64,000 nucleotides of DNA, taken from Frondihabitans peucedani. Its GTDB lineage: Bacteria > Actinomycetota > Actinomycetes > Actinomycetales > Microbacteriaceae. The DNA lies in the NCBI RefSeq assembly GCF_039537585.1, contig NZ_BAABAU010000001.1, forward strand, positions 1,116,001-1,180,000, read 5' to 3'. A model generated the notes under the pieces. It had not been told where the DNA came from. It saw nothing but the letters and a program-made list of their open reading frames with translations, and searched no databases. Position 1 is the first letter of the stretch. Every line of letters starts with the position of its first letter. Position numbers and translations under genes: made by a program. Below are positions 1-7,403 of the stretch, one piece after another.

Positions 1-748
1 TGAAGACGTCCTCGATCACGCCCGCCGCGTCGGCGTCCTCGCCGGGGAGCACGCGGTCGCGGCTCGAGACGAGCGTGACCTCCGACCCGAGGGCACGGTA
101 GGCGCTGGCGAACTCGGCTCCGGTCACCCCGGAACCCACGACGATCAGGTGCTCGGGGACCGACCGGAGCGTGTAGAGCTGCGTCCAGGTCAGGATCCGC
201 TCGCCGTCGGGCCTGGCGGTCTCGAGCTCGCGCGGGCGCGCACCGGTGCTGATCACGACGGTGTCGGCCTCGATCTCGTCGAAGTCGGTGCCGGCGACGG
301 CTCGGCCGTCCTCGGTCGACCCCACGGTGGAGACGACGACGGTCGACGGGTCCGCGAGGCGGCCGATCCCCGAGACGAGTCGGACTCCGGCGCGGATCAG
401 CTGGGCGCGCATGTCCTCCGACTGCTGGCGCGCCAGACGCACGAGCCGCTCGTTGACAGCCTGGAGATTCACCGCGACCTGGGGCCGCACGGGCCGACCG
501 CTGTCGCCGCGGGTGAAGAACTGGACCCCGAGGTCGGCGGCGTCGCCGAGCGCGTTGCTCGCCTCGGCGACGGCGATCAGAGCCTTCGACGGGACGACGT
601 CGGTGATGACCGCCGCACCGCCGATGCCGACGCCCTCGACGAGGGTGACCTCGGCTCCGAGCTGCGCACCGCTCAGGGCGGCCTCGTAGCCGCCGGGGCC
701 GCCGCCGATGATGGCGATGCGGTGCTTGCGCTCGAACTCGTAGCTCAT
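1..748 (-). CDS. lpdA: NAD(P)H-quinone / dihydrolipoamide dehydrogenase-like flavoprotein (C-terminus cut by window edge)
   Basis: Partial gene: the start codon (748) and about 249 codons are present and the C-terminus lies beyond position 1. The N-terminus carries the FAD dinucleotide fold IIGGGPGGYEAA (residues 14-25), and a second Rossmann motif VVGSGVTGAEF lies near residue 205, as in pyridine nucleotide-disulfide oxidoreductases. The redox-active site of true lipoamide dehydrogenases (CxxxxC before IPSK) reads GGAAVITDVVPSK here (about residues 43-55), with both cysteines lost. This fits the actinobacterial LpdA (Rv3303c) group, which reduces quinones with NAD(P)H rather than lipoamide. 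The gene is divergent from punA, as I recall for M. tuberculosis. The family is clear; the substrate is inferred. Confidence 0.85.
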   Translation of the reverse strand, partial: MSYEFERKHRIAIIGGGPGGYEAALSGAQLGAEVTLVEGVGIGGAAVITDVVPSKALIAVAEASNALGDAADLGVQFFTRGDSGRPVRPQVAVNLQAVNERLVRLARQQSEDMRAQLIRAGVRLVSGIGRLADPSTVVVSTVGSTEDGRAVAGTDFDEIEADTVVISTGARPRELETARPDGERILTWTQLYTLRSVPEHLIVVGSGVTGAEFASAYRALGSEVTLVSSRDRVLPGEDADAAGVIEDVF

Positions 749-760
749 CTGCTCATTATC

Positions 761-885
761 GCGGCCCGGTCGGGAGTCGCGGCCTGGGAGTCGCGGGCTG
801 GTCGGGAGTCGCGGCCCGGTCGGGAGTCGCGGCCTGGGAGTCGCGGGCTGGTCGGGAGTCGCGGCCCGGTCGGGAGTCGCGGCCT
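761..885. repeat. 2.5-copy tandem repeat, 50-bp period
   Basis: The decamer GCGGCCCGGT recurs at 761, 811 and 861, so the unit is exactly 50 bp. Each unit contains shorter copies of GTCGGGAGTCGCGGC-like sequence. The array fills the gap between divergent lpdA and punA, upstream of both start codons. It encodes nothing recognisable. Confidence 0.9.
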
Positions 886-937
886 GTGCAGACCGGGCGG
901 CCTGTGGACAGTCGCTGCCGAGGTCTCCCGCCGCCTC

Positions 938-951
938 TAGAGTGGATCGCA
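938..951 (+). promoter_or_regulatory. Leaderless-type -10 element of punA
   Basis: TAGAGT (938-943) ends 7 nt before the ATG at 951, so transcription would begin at or next to the start codon. No Shine-Dalgarno sequence precedes this ATG. No convincing -35 is seen. Confidence 0.5.
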
Positions 952-1784
952 TGTCTTCGACCACCACGAATCCCCTCGACGACCCGTCGGCCGACCCCTT
1001 CGAGATCGCCGCCACCGCCGCCGACGAGATCGCGCGCGCCACCGGTGTCGCCCACCACGACGTCGCCCTCACCCTCGGCAGCGGCTGGGCCAAGGCCGCC
1101 GAGCTGATCGGCGAGACCGTCGCCGAGATCCCCGCCACCGAAATCACCGGCTTCAGCGCCTCCGCGGTGGTCGGCCACTCCGGCTCGCTCCGCAGCATCG
1201 CCCTGGCCGACGGGCGCCACGCCCTCGTCATCGGCGCGCGCACGCACTACTACGAGGGCCACGGCGTCCGCCGCGTCGTCCACAGCGTCCGCACGGCCGC
1301 GGCCACCGGTGCGAAGATCATGATCCTCACCAACGGCGCCGGCGGCATCCGCGAGACCTGGACGCCCGGCTCCCCCGTCCTGATCAGCGACCACATCAAC
1401 CTCACGGCCGACTCCCCGCTCGAGGGCGCGACCTTCATCGACCTCACCGACCTCTACTCGAAGCGCCTCCGCGACCTCGCGCGCACCATCGACCCGACCC
1501 TCGACGAGGGCGTGTACACGCAGTTCCGCGGCCCGCACTACGAGACCCCGGCCGAGGTGCAGATGGCCAAGGCGATCGGCGGCCACATCGTCGGCATGTC
1601 CACCAGCCTCGAGGCCATCGCTGCCCGACAGGCCGGCATGGAGATCCTCGGCTTCTCCCTCATCACCAACCTCGCCGCGGGCATCCAGAAGACTCCTCTG
1701 AGCCACGCCGAGGTCCTCCAGGCCGGGCGCGACGCCGAGCCGGTGATCAGCGACCTCCTGGCCCGGGTGGTGGCGGCGCTGTGA
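951..1784 (+). CDS. punA: Purine nucleoside phosphorylase (trimeric PNP family)
   Basis: Cleaves inosine/guanosine-type nucleosides with phosphate to a free base plus (deoxy)ribose 1-phosphate in the cytosol. The 277-residue length and motifs fit the trimeric PNP/MTAP family: phosphate loop GSGWAKAAE (43-51), HYYEGH (99-104), TNGAGG (128-133), GPHYETPAE (194-202) and TNLAAG (239-244). I chose ATG 951 over GTG 942 because a TAGAGT -10 box ends 7 nt upstream, which implies a leaderless mRNA. Its stop codon overlaps the start of the downstream mutase by 4 bp (GTGA), so the two are co-translated. The pair would turn nucleosides into pentose phosphate. Confidence 0.93.
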   Translation: MSSTTTNPLDDPSADPFEIAATAADEIARATGVAHHDVALTLGSGWAKAAELIGETVAEIPATEITGFSASAVVGHSGSLRSIALADGRHALVIGARTHYYEGHGVRRVVHSVRTAAATGAKIMILTNGAGGIRETWTPGSPVLISDHINLTADSPLEGATFIDLTDLYSKRLRDLARTIDPTLDEGVYTQFRGPHYETPAEVQMAKAIGGHIVGMSTSLEAIAARQAGMEILGFSLITNLAAGIQKTPLSHAEVLQAGRDAEPVISDLLARVVAAL

Positions 1785-3538
1785 GCCTGTCCGACGGGAC
1801 GCGGGCTCGGGCCGAGGCCTGGGCCGCGCAGGATCCCGACCCCGAGACGCGCTCCGAGCTCCTCCGACTGCTCGAGACTGCTGTTGCCGACGGTGACGCC
1901 GCTGAGGCTGCTGCCGCCGACATCGAGGCCCGGTTCGACGGTCGTCTGCAGTTCGGCACGGCCGGTCTCCGGGGCGAACTCGGCGCAGGATCGACCCGCA
2001 TGAACCGCGTCCTCGTGGCTCAGGCCGCCGCGGGCTTCGCGTCGTTCCTGCTGTCGCGGTCGTCGGCTCCCGCAGCCGACGGCTCGACCTCCGATGCCGG
2101 CCGCGCGCCGTCCATCGTGATCGGCTACGACGGCCGCAAGAACAGCGACGTCTTCGCCCGCGACACCGCCGAGATCATGGCGGCGGCCGGCGTCTCGGCG
2201 ACCCTGCTGCCTCGGGCGCTTCCCACGCCCGTCCTCGCCTTCGCCGTCCGGCACCTCGATGTCAGCGCCGGTGTGATGGTCACGGCCAGCCACAACCCGC
2301 CGCGCGACAACGGCTACAAGGTCTACCTCGGCGACGACGACCACGGCTCCCAGATCGTGAGCCCCGTCGACGGCGAGATCGCCTCCTTCATCGACACGGC
2401 CGCCGAGGGCAGCGTCCTCGACCTGCCCCGCTCCGACGACTACGCGATCGCCGGTGACGACCTCGTCGAGGACTACGTCCGACTCACCGCCGCCGTCGCA
2501 GGCGCCGCCGCCAGCGGCTCGACGCAGCCACGGGTCGTGTACACGGCGATGCACGGCGTCGGCTGGGAGGTGGCGCGCCGCGTCTTCGCCACGGCCGGGT
2601 TCACGGAGCCGATCCCCGTGGCCGAGCAGGTCGCTCCCGATCCTGCGTTCCCGACTGTCGCATTCCCGAACCCCGAGGAGCCGGGCGCCCTCGACCTCTC
2701 GTTCGCCACGGCCACGCGCGTCGAGGCCGACCTCATCATCGCCAACGACCCCGACGCCGACCGGCTCGCGGTCGCGATCCCCTTGGGCGACGACGAAGAC
2801 GACGACGCCGAGCCGTGGCGTCGGCTCTCCGGGAACGAGATCGGCGCGATCCTCGGCTGGCGCGCCGCCGAGCGCATCTCCGCCGAGGGCGGCTCCGGCA
2901 CCCTCGCAGCGAGCATCGTCTCGTCGCCCGCTCTCCGGGCCGTCGCGGCCGCGTTCGACCTCCCCTACGCCGACACGCTGACCGGCTTCAAGTGGGTCTC
3001 GCGCGTCGACGGCCTCGCCTTCGGCTACGAGGAGGCGCTCGGCTACCTGGTCGATCCCGCGAAGGTCCGTGACAAAGACGGCATCTCGGCCGCGGTCGAC
3101 ATCCTGGCGCTCGCTTCGGAACTCGGGTCGTCCGGCTCCTCGCTGGAGCAGCACCTCCGCGCGTTCGACGAGCGCTTCGGCGCCTTCGCCTCGTCGCAGG
3201 TGTCGCTGCGTGTGGCCGACCTGGCCGAGATCCCCCGCATCACGTCCGCGCTCCGCGCCGAGCCGCCCGCCTCGATCGGCGGGCATGCTGTCGACCGGCT
3301 CGACGACTTCGCCGAGGGGTTCGAGCAGTTCCCGGCCGGCGACATCCTGCGCTTCTGGCTCGTCGGCGACGACGCGCACGACGGCTCGCGCGTCATCGTC
3401 CGGCCGAGCGGCACCGAGCCCAAGCTCAAGGTGTACATCGACGCCTGGAGCACCTCGGGCGACCCTGCGGCACGACGTCGGGCCGCCGACGCGGTCGTCG
3501 CCGAGCTCGATGCGGGCGTGCGCGAGCTGCTGCGCTAG
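1781..3538 (+). CDS. Phospho-sugar mutase, PGM2/PmmB type (phosphoglucomutase, phosphomannomutase or phosphopentomutase)
   Basis: Alpha-D-phosphohexomutase superfamily enzyme of 585 residues. The N-terminal FGTAGLRGELG (58-68) followed by STRMN is typical of the PGM2/PmmB branch. The catalytic phosphoserine loop is TASHNPP (168-174), the metal loop is DPDADR (323-328), and the C-terminal phosphate clamp is RPSGTEPK (near 538). It starts with GTG inside the punA stop (4-bp overlap). M. tuberculosis annotates this neighbour as PmmB, but the human PGM2 branch acts as phosphopentomutase. Coupling to punA makes ribose 1-phosphate to ribose 5-phosphate the more economical role. That substrate call is inference; the family is not in doubt. 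Confidence 0.88.
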   Translation: MSLSDGTRARAEAWAAQDPDPETRSELLRLLETAVADGDAAEAAAADIEARFDGRLQFGTAGLRGELGAGSTRMNRVLVAQAAAGFASFLLSRSSAPAADGSTSDAGRAPSIVIGYDGRKNSDVFARDTAEIMAAAGVSATLLPRALPTPVLAFAVRHLDVSAGVMVTASHNPPRDNGYKVYLGDDDHGSQIVSPVDGEIASFIDTAAEGSVLDLPRSDDYAIAGDDLVEDYVRLTAAVAGAAASGSTQPRVVYTAMHGVGWEVARRVFATAGFTEPIPVAEQVAPDPAFPTVAFPNPEEPGALDLSFATATRVEADLIIANDPDADRLAVAIPLGDDEDDDAEPWRRLSGNEIGAILGWRAAERISAEGGSGTLAASIVSSPALRAVAAAFDLPYADTLTGFKWVSRVDGLAFGYEEALGYLVDPAKVRDKDGISAAVDILALASELGSSGSSLEQHLRAFDERFGAFASSQVSLRVADLAEIPRITSALRAEPPASIGGHAVDRLDDFAEGFEQFPAGDILRFWLVGDDAHDGSRVIVRPSGTEPKLKVYIDAWSTSGDPAARRRAADAVVAELDAGVRELLR

Positions 3539-3546
3539 CGTGCCCG

Positions 3547-3696
3547 CGAGGTCGCAGTAGGCGTCGGGTCGAGGCCTCACGGGGCGACGACTAGTGCGAT
3601 CTCACGCGGCCGTCGCCCGGCCCGGGTCCAAGCACGCCGAGATCGCAGTTGGACACGCGATCCTGCGCCCCGAACCCGTCGAAGTGCGATCTCGAC
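3547..3696. repeat. Palindromic repeat pair (types A and B) between convergent genes
   Basis: Two imperfect hairpins lie between the convergent 3' ends of the mutase and the PTS IIB gene. Type A spans about 3547-3605 (GGTCGCAGTAG ... CTAGTGCGATCTCA). Type B spans about 3637-3696 (CGAGATCGCAGTTGGACA ... GTGCGATCTCGAC). The same two types alternate five times at 35.8-36.2 kb. This fills the 194-bp gap; nothing else is seen in it. Confidence 0.85.
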
Positions 3697-3732
3697 GCAG
3701 CCGCAGCGCAGAGCAGCACCCGCAGCACAGCA

Positions 3733-4005
3733 CTACCCGAGCGCCCGCTCCAGCTTCTCGGCGAGCTCCGCCTGGTCGAAGTGGTTCACGATCACGATGA
3801 CGTCGGCGAAGGTCGACCCGATCGCGTCGACGAACTCGGCGGAGGTCAGGATGACCTGGGCATCTTCGGCGACGGCCCGGACGCTGCCGATGTCGGCGGC
3901 GACCACGTCGGCCTCGATGTCGAGCTTCGCCAGGGCCCGCTCGGCGTTGACCTTGAGGATGCCGCTGGAGCCGATCCCGGCTCCGCAGATGGTGACGATC
4001 TTCAT
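3733..4005 (-). CDS. PTS EIIB component, ascorbate/lactose-type fold
   Basis: A 90-residue stand-alone phosphocarrier domain. The N-terminus MKIVTICGAGIGSS carries the phosphorylatable Cys7 in a CGxGxGSS P-loop, as in UlaB/SgaB (ascorbate-type) EIIB proteins. The rest alternates strand and helix as in this fold. Its ATG overlaps the EIIA stop by 4 bp. No EIIC permease gene lies anywhere in the window, so it either pairs with an unlinked EIIC or has a regulatory role. It is the last gene of the nucleoside uptake and salvage operon and ends facing a palindromic repeat pair. The domain is clear; the substrate is unknown. Confidence 0.8.
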   Translation of the reverse strand: MKIVTICGAGIGSSGILKVNAERALAKLDIEADVVAADIGSVRAVAEDAQVILTSAEFVDAIGSTFADVIVIVNHFDQAELAEKLERALG

Positions 4006-4448
4006 GCGGTTGCTCCCATCAGGGCGCGGACCTCGTCGGGTGTCGACGCGGCGGCGAGGCGGGCGATGACGCCGGCGTCGTTGAAGACGTTGGCGAGGTC
4101 GGCGATCGACTCGAGGTGCCCGCCGACGGAGTCGACGGCGAGGCCGAGCACGACCCGCACGGGGTCGTTGTGCGGGTGCCCGAAGGCGACCGGCTCGGCG
4201 AGGGTGACGACGGCGAGGCCGGTGGCGAGCACCTGGTCGTCGGGGCGGGCGTGCGCCAGGGCTAGGCCCGGGGCGATGACGACGTAGGGGCCGTGCTCCT
4301 CGATCATCCGGATCATGGCGTCGGCGTAGCCCGGCCGAGCCGCGCCCGATGCGACGAGCGCCCCCGCTGCCACGCCGACCGCCGCCCTCCAGTCGGGTGC
4401 GACGGCGCCGATGACGATGGCGTCGTCGGGCAGCGGGGGAAGGGTCAC
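4002..4448 (-). CDS. PTS EIIA component, fructose/ascorbate (UlaC-like) type
   Basis: A 148-residue EIIA domain with the phosphoacceptor histidine in LALAHARPDD (His66), followed by the usual ...FGHPHNDPVRVV core. It would pass phosphate from HPr to the adjacent EIIB (Cys7). It starts at GTG 4448, two bases after the adenosine deaminase stop, and overlaps EIIB by 4 bp, so translation is coupled. HPr and EI are encoded about 20 kb away in this window (27.5 and 24.8 kb). The missing EIIC and the position behind add are the odd points. Confidence 0.82.
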   Translation of the reverse strand: MTLPPLPDDAIVIGAVAPDWRAAVGVAAGALVASGAARPGYADAMIRMIEEHGPYVVIAPGLALAHARPDDQVLATGLAVVTLAEPVAFGHPHNDPVRVVLGLAVDSVGGHLESIADLANVFNDAGVIARLAAASTPDEVRALMGATA

Positions 4449-4450
4449 GG

Positions 4451-5572
4451 TCAGGCCTTCTCGAACCCCGCGATGATGCGGTCGGCCAGGTCTTCGCGGT
4501 CTTCGAGCGGCAGGAACGACGCGGCGGCGGCGTTCAGCTGGAACGTCTCGAGGTCGCTGAGGTCGTAGTCGAACGCCTGCGCGAGGAGGGCGAGCTCACG
4601 GCTCAGGCTCGTGGCGCTCATGAGGCGGTTGTCGGTGTTGACGGTCACCTGGAAGCCGAGCTGGTACAGCAGGTCGAACGGGTGGTCGTAGAGCTCGGTG
4701 CCCCACTGCGCGATGGCGCCGGTCTGGAGGTTCGACGACGGCGAGAGCTCGAGGGCGATCTCGCGGTCGCGCACCCAGGCGGCGATGGGCCCGAGGCCGA
4801 CCGTGGTGTGGTCGCCGTCGCGGTCGATGACGGCGACGTCCTCGGCGAGGCGCACGCCGTGGCCGAGGCGGAGGGTGCGGCCGTCGAAGAGGGCGCTCTT
4901 GATGCTGTCGAGCCCGTCGGCCTCACCCGCGTGGACTGTGACCGGGAAGAACTCGCGGGCCAGCAGGTCGAAGGCCGGCTTGTGGTTCGAGGCGGGGAAG
5001 CCGAGCTCGGCGCCCGCGATGTCGAAGCCGATGACGCCGTTCTCGCGGTGGCGGAGGGCCAGCTCGGCGATCTCGAGTGACCGGTCGGCGTGGCGCATGG
5101 CGGTGACGAGCTGACCGACGGTGATCTCGTGGCCGCGCTCGGCGAGGTCGGCGATCGCGTCGTCGATGCCGCCCTGCACGGCCTCGACGGTCTCGTCGAG
5201 GGTCAGACCCTGCTGGAGGTGCTGCTCGGGAGCCCAGCGGACCTCGCCGTGGATGACGCCGTCGGCCGCGAGGTCGAGGACGAACTCGTGAGCGACACGG
5301 CGCAGCGCCGGGGCCGTCTGCATCACGGCGATGGTGACGTCGAAGGTCTTGAGGTACTCGACCAGCGAACCGGAGTTCGCCTGCGACACGAACCACTCCT
5401 CGAGGCCCTGCGCGTCGGTCACGGGGAGGGTGACGCCCGCCTCCTCAGCGAGTTCGATGATCGTCGACGGGCGGAGCCCGCCGTCGAGGTGGTCGTGCAG
5501 GCTGACCTTCGGGAGTGCCGCGATGCTCGGCCCTCCGTTGGGCAGGCGGTATTCCTGGTCCGGTGCGCTCAT
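4451..5572 (-). CDS. add: Adenosine deaminase
   Basis: Deaminates adenosine/deoxyadenosine to inosine/deoxyinosine, the substrate of punA. The 373-residue TIM-barrel metalloenzyme shows the zinc ligands HDH (26-28), HAGE (214-217, zinc His plus catalytic Glu), LGHGVRL (about 240) and NTDN (about 316) where many homologues have TDDP. It sits in the minus-strand salvage operon between deoA (66-nt gap upstream) and PTS EIIA (2-nt gap downstream). The NTDNRLMS variant is common in actinobacterial Add proteins as far as I recall. The assignment is firm. Confidence 0.93.
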   Translation of the reverse strand: MSAPDQEYRLPNGGPSIAALPKVSLHDHLDGGLRPSTIIELAEEAGVTLPVTDAQGLEEWFVSQANSGSLVEYLKTFDVTIAVMQTAPALRRVAHEFVLDLAADGVIHGEVRWAPEQHLQQGLTLDETVEAVQGGIDDAIADLAERGHEITVGQLVTAMRHADRSLEIAELALRHRENGVIGFDIAGAELGFPASNHKPAFDLLAREFFPVTVHAGEADGLDSIKSALFDGRTLRLGHGVRLAEDVAVIDRDGDHTTVGLGPIAAWVRDREIALELSPSSNLQTGAIAQWGTELYDHPFDLLYQLGFQVTVNTDNRLMSATSLSRELALLAQAFDYDLSDLETFQLNAAAASFLPLEDREDLADRIIAGFEKA

Positions 5573-5638
5573 GGGCTCAAACCTACTAGTCGGACGAGAC
5601 CCGATTCTGAGCGACGCCCCGGCGCAGTCGGTGCGTTC

Positions 5639-6964
5639 TCAGGAGATCCGCTCCACGACGCGCGGGGACACCGCGGGAGCCTCCGACCCGATCGTCCAGG
5701 CGCCCTCAACGGCCTCGAGAGCCCTCGCGAAGCGCGACGCGTCGTCGGCGTGGAGTGTGAACAGCGGCTGGCCTTCGACGACGCGGTCGCCGGGCTTCGC
5801 GTGCAGTTCGATGCCCGCGGTGGCGACCACCGGATCCTGCTTCCGCGCGCGCCCGGCACCGAGGCGCCACGCGCCGATGCCGAACGGCAGCGCCTCCTGG
5901 CGCGTCACGAACCCGGTCGACGACGCCGTGACGACGTGGGTCTCTCGTGCCACGGGGAGAGGGGCCGCAGGATCGCCGCCCTGCGCCTCGATCATGCGCC
6001 GCCAGGTGTCCATGGCCGCGCCGCCGTCGAGCGCGCCCTCGACGTCGGCGTCGGGGAGCCCGGCGAGGGTGAGCATCTCGCGGGCGAGCGCGACGGTGAG
6101 CTCGCGGATGTCGGCCGGGCCGCCGCCCGCGAGGGTCTCGAGCGACTCGCGCACCTCGAGGGCGTTGCCGATGGTGAGGCCGAGCGGGGTGTTCATGTCG
6201 GTCAGCAGGGCGGACGTGGTCACGCCGGCGTCTTTGCCGAGGTCGACCATCGTCTGCGCCAGGAGCCTCGACTGCGCGATGTCCTGGATGAAGGCCCCCG
6301 ACCCGAACTTGACGTCCAGCACCAGGGCGGAGGTGCCCTCCGCGATCTTCTTCGACATGATCGACGACGCGATGAGCGGGATGGCCTCGACGGTGCCGGT
6401 GATGTCGCGGAGCGCGTAGAGCTTGCCGTCGGCGGGCGCGAGGCCTGATCCTGCGGCGCAGATGACAGCGCCGACGTCCGCCAGGATCTCGAACATGCGC
6501 TCGTTCGAGATCGAGGCCTGCCACCCCGGGATCGACTCGAGCTTGTCGAGGGTGCCACCGGTGTGGCCGAGTCCGCGCCCGGAGAGCTGCGGGACCGCGA
6601 CGCCGAAGGACGCCACGAGCGGGGCCAGCGGCAGCGTGATCTTGTCGCCCACTCCCCCGGTCGAGTGCTTGTCGACGGTCGCCTTCGGGAGGGCGGAGAA
6701 GTCCATGGTGGAGCCGGAGGCGATCATGGCGAGCGTCATGTCGCGGATCTCGCGGCGCTCCATCCCGTTCAGGAAGACCGCCATCGCGAAGGCCGCCATC
6801 TGGGCGTCTTCGACGTAGCCGCGCGTGTAGGCGTCGATGAGCCAGTCGATCTGCTCGGTCGAGAGGGCTCCCGACGAGCGCTTGACGCGGATGAGGTCGA
6901 CGGTGTCGAAGGGCTCGACACCAGGCGTGGCAGTCGCGGAAGGCGCGACTGGGGCGGTGCTCAC
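5639..6964 (-). CDS. deoA: Thymidine / pyrimidine-nucleoside phosphorylase
   Basis: Phosphorolysis of thymidine, deoxyuridine or uridine to base plus sugar 1-phosphate. The 441-residue protein has the family signature SGRGLGHTGGTLDKLES and the phosphate site KHSTGGVGDK. It starts at GTG 6964 with a strong ribosome binding site (TAGGAG, about 7 nt upstream) located just after the cdd stop codon 11 bp away. cdd, deoA and add are consecutive, so deaminated cytidine (uridine) is handed straight to this enzyme. The sugar phosphate would then be processed by the mutase at 1.8-3.5 kb. Confidence 0.93.
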   Translation of the reverse strand: MSTAPVAPSATATPGVEPFDTVDLIRVKRSSGALSTEQIDWLIDAYTRGYVEDAQMAAFAMAVFLNGMERREIRDMTLAMIASGSTMDFSALPKATVDKHSTGGVGDKITLPLAPLVASFGVAVPQLSGRGLGHTGGTLDKLESIPGWQASISNERMFEILADVGAVICAAGSGLAPADGKLYALRDITGTVEAIPLIASSIMSKKIAEGTSALVLDVKFGSGAFIQDIAQSRLLAQTMVDLGKDAGVTTSALLTDMNTPLGLTIGNALEVRESLETLAGGGPADIRELTVALAREMLTLAGLPDADVEGALDGGAAMDTWRRMIEAQGGDPAAPLPVARETHVVTASSTGFVTRQEALPFGIGAWRLGAGRARKQDPVVATAGIELHAKPGDRVVEGQPLFTLHADDASRFARALEAVEGAWTIGSEAPAVSPRVVERIS

Positions 6965-6974
6965 GATGGTTCTC

Positions 6975-7403
6975 CTAGGAGGTCTGCGACGCGCGGTAGG
7001 CGTCGAGCTGACGGGGCCCGAACGCGTCCGGGATCACCTCGTCGATGGTCTTGAAGCCGGACACGGTGTCGAGCACCATGCCCTCGGCCGAGTGCTCGTA
7101 CAGCAGCTGGCGGCAGCGGCCGCACGGCATGAGCACGGAGCCGTTGCCGTCGACACAGGCGAACGCGACGAGGTGCCCTCCCCCGCCCATGACGAGGTCG
7201 GTCACGAGCGAGCACTCGGCACAGAGGGTGATGCCGTACGAGGCGTTCTCGATGTTGCAGCCGGAGACGATCCGGCCGTCGTCCGTCAGAGCTGCGGCTC
7301 CCACGGGGAACTCCGAGTACGGCACGTAGGCCTTCTCCATGGCGGCCACGGCCGCCTTCCGGAGGGCGTCCCAGTCGATGCTGTCGGCAGGTGCGTCGGT
7401 CAT
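6975..7403 (-). CDS. cdd: Cytidine deaminase
   Basis: A 142-residue tetrameric-type cytidine/deoxycytidine deaminase. Zinc ligands are Cys61, Cys94 and Cys97, within CAE (61-63, Glu63 catalytic) and PCGRCRQ (93-99). The substrate-binding GCNIENASYG motif starts at residue 48. Its ATG overlaps the stop of the upstream permease gene by 4 bp, so uptake and deamination are translationally coupled. The product uridine feeds deoA immediately downstream. Confidence 0.95.
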   Translation of the reverse strand: MTDAPADSIDWDALRKAAVAAMEKAYVPYSEFPVGAAALTDDGRIVSGCNIENASYGITLCAECSLVTDLVMGGGGHLVAFACVDGNGSVLMPCGRCRQLLYEHSAEGMVLDTVSGFKTIDEVIPDAFGPRQLDAYRASQTS

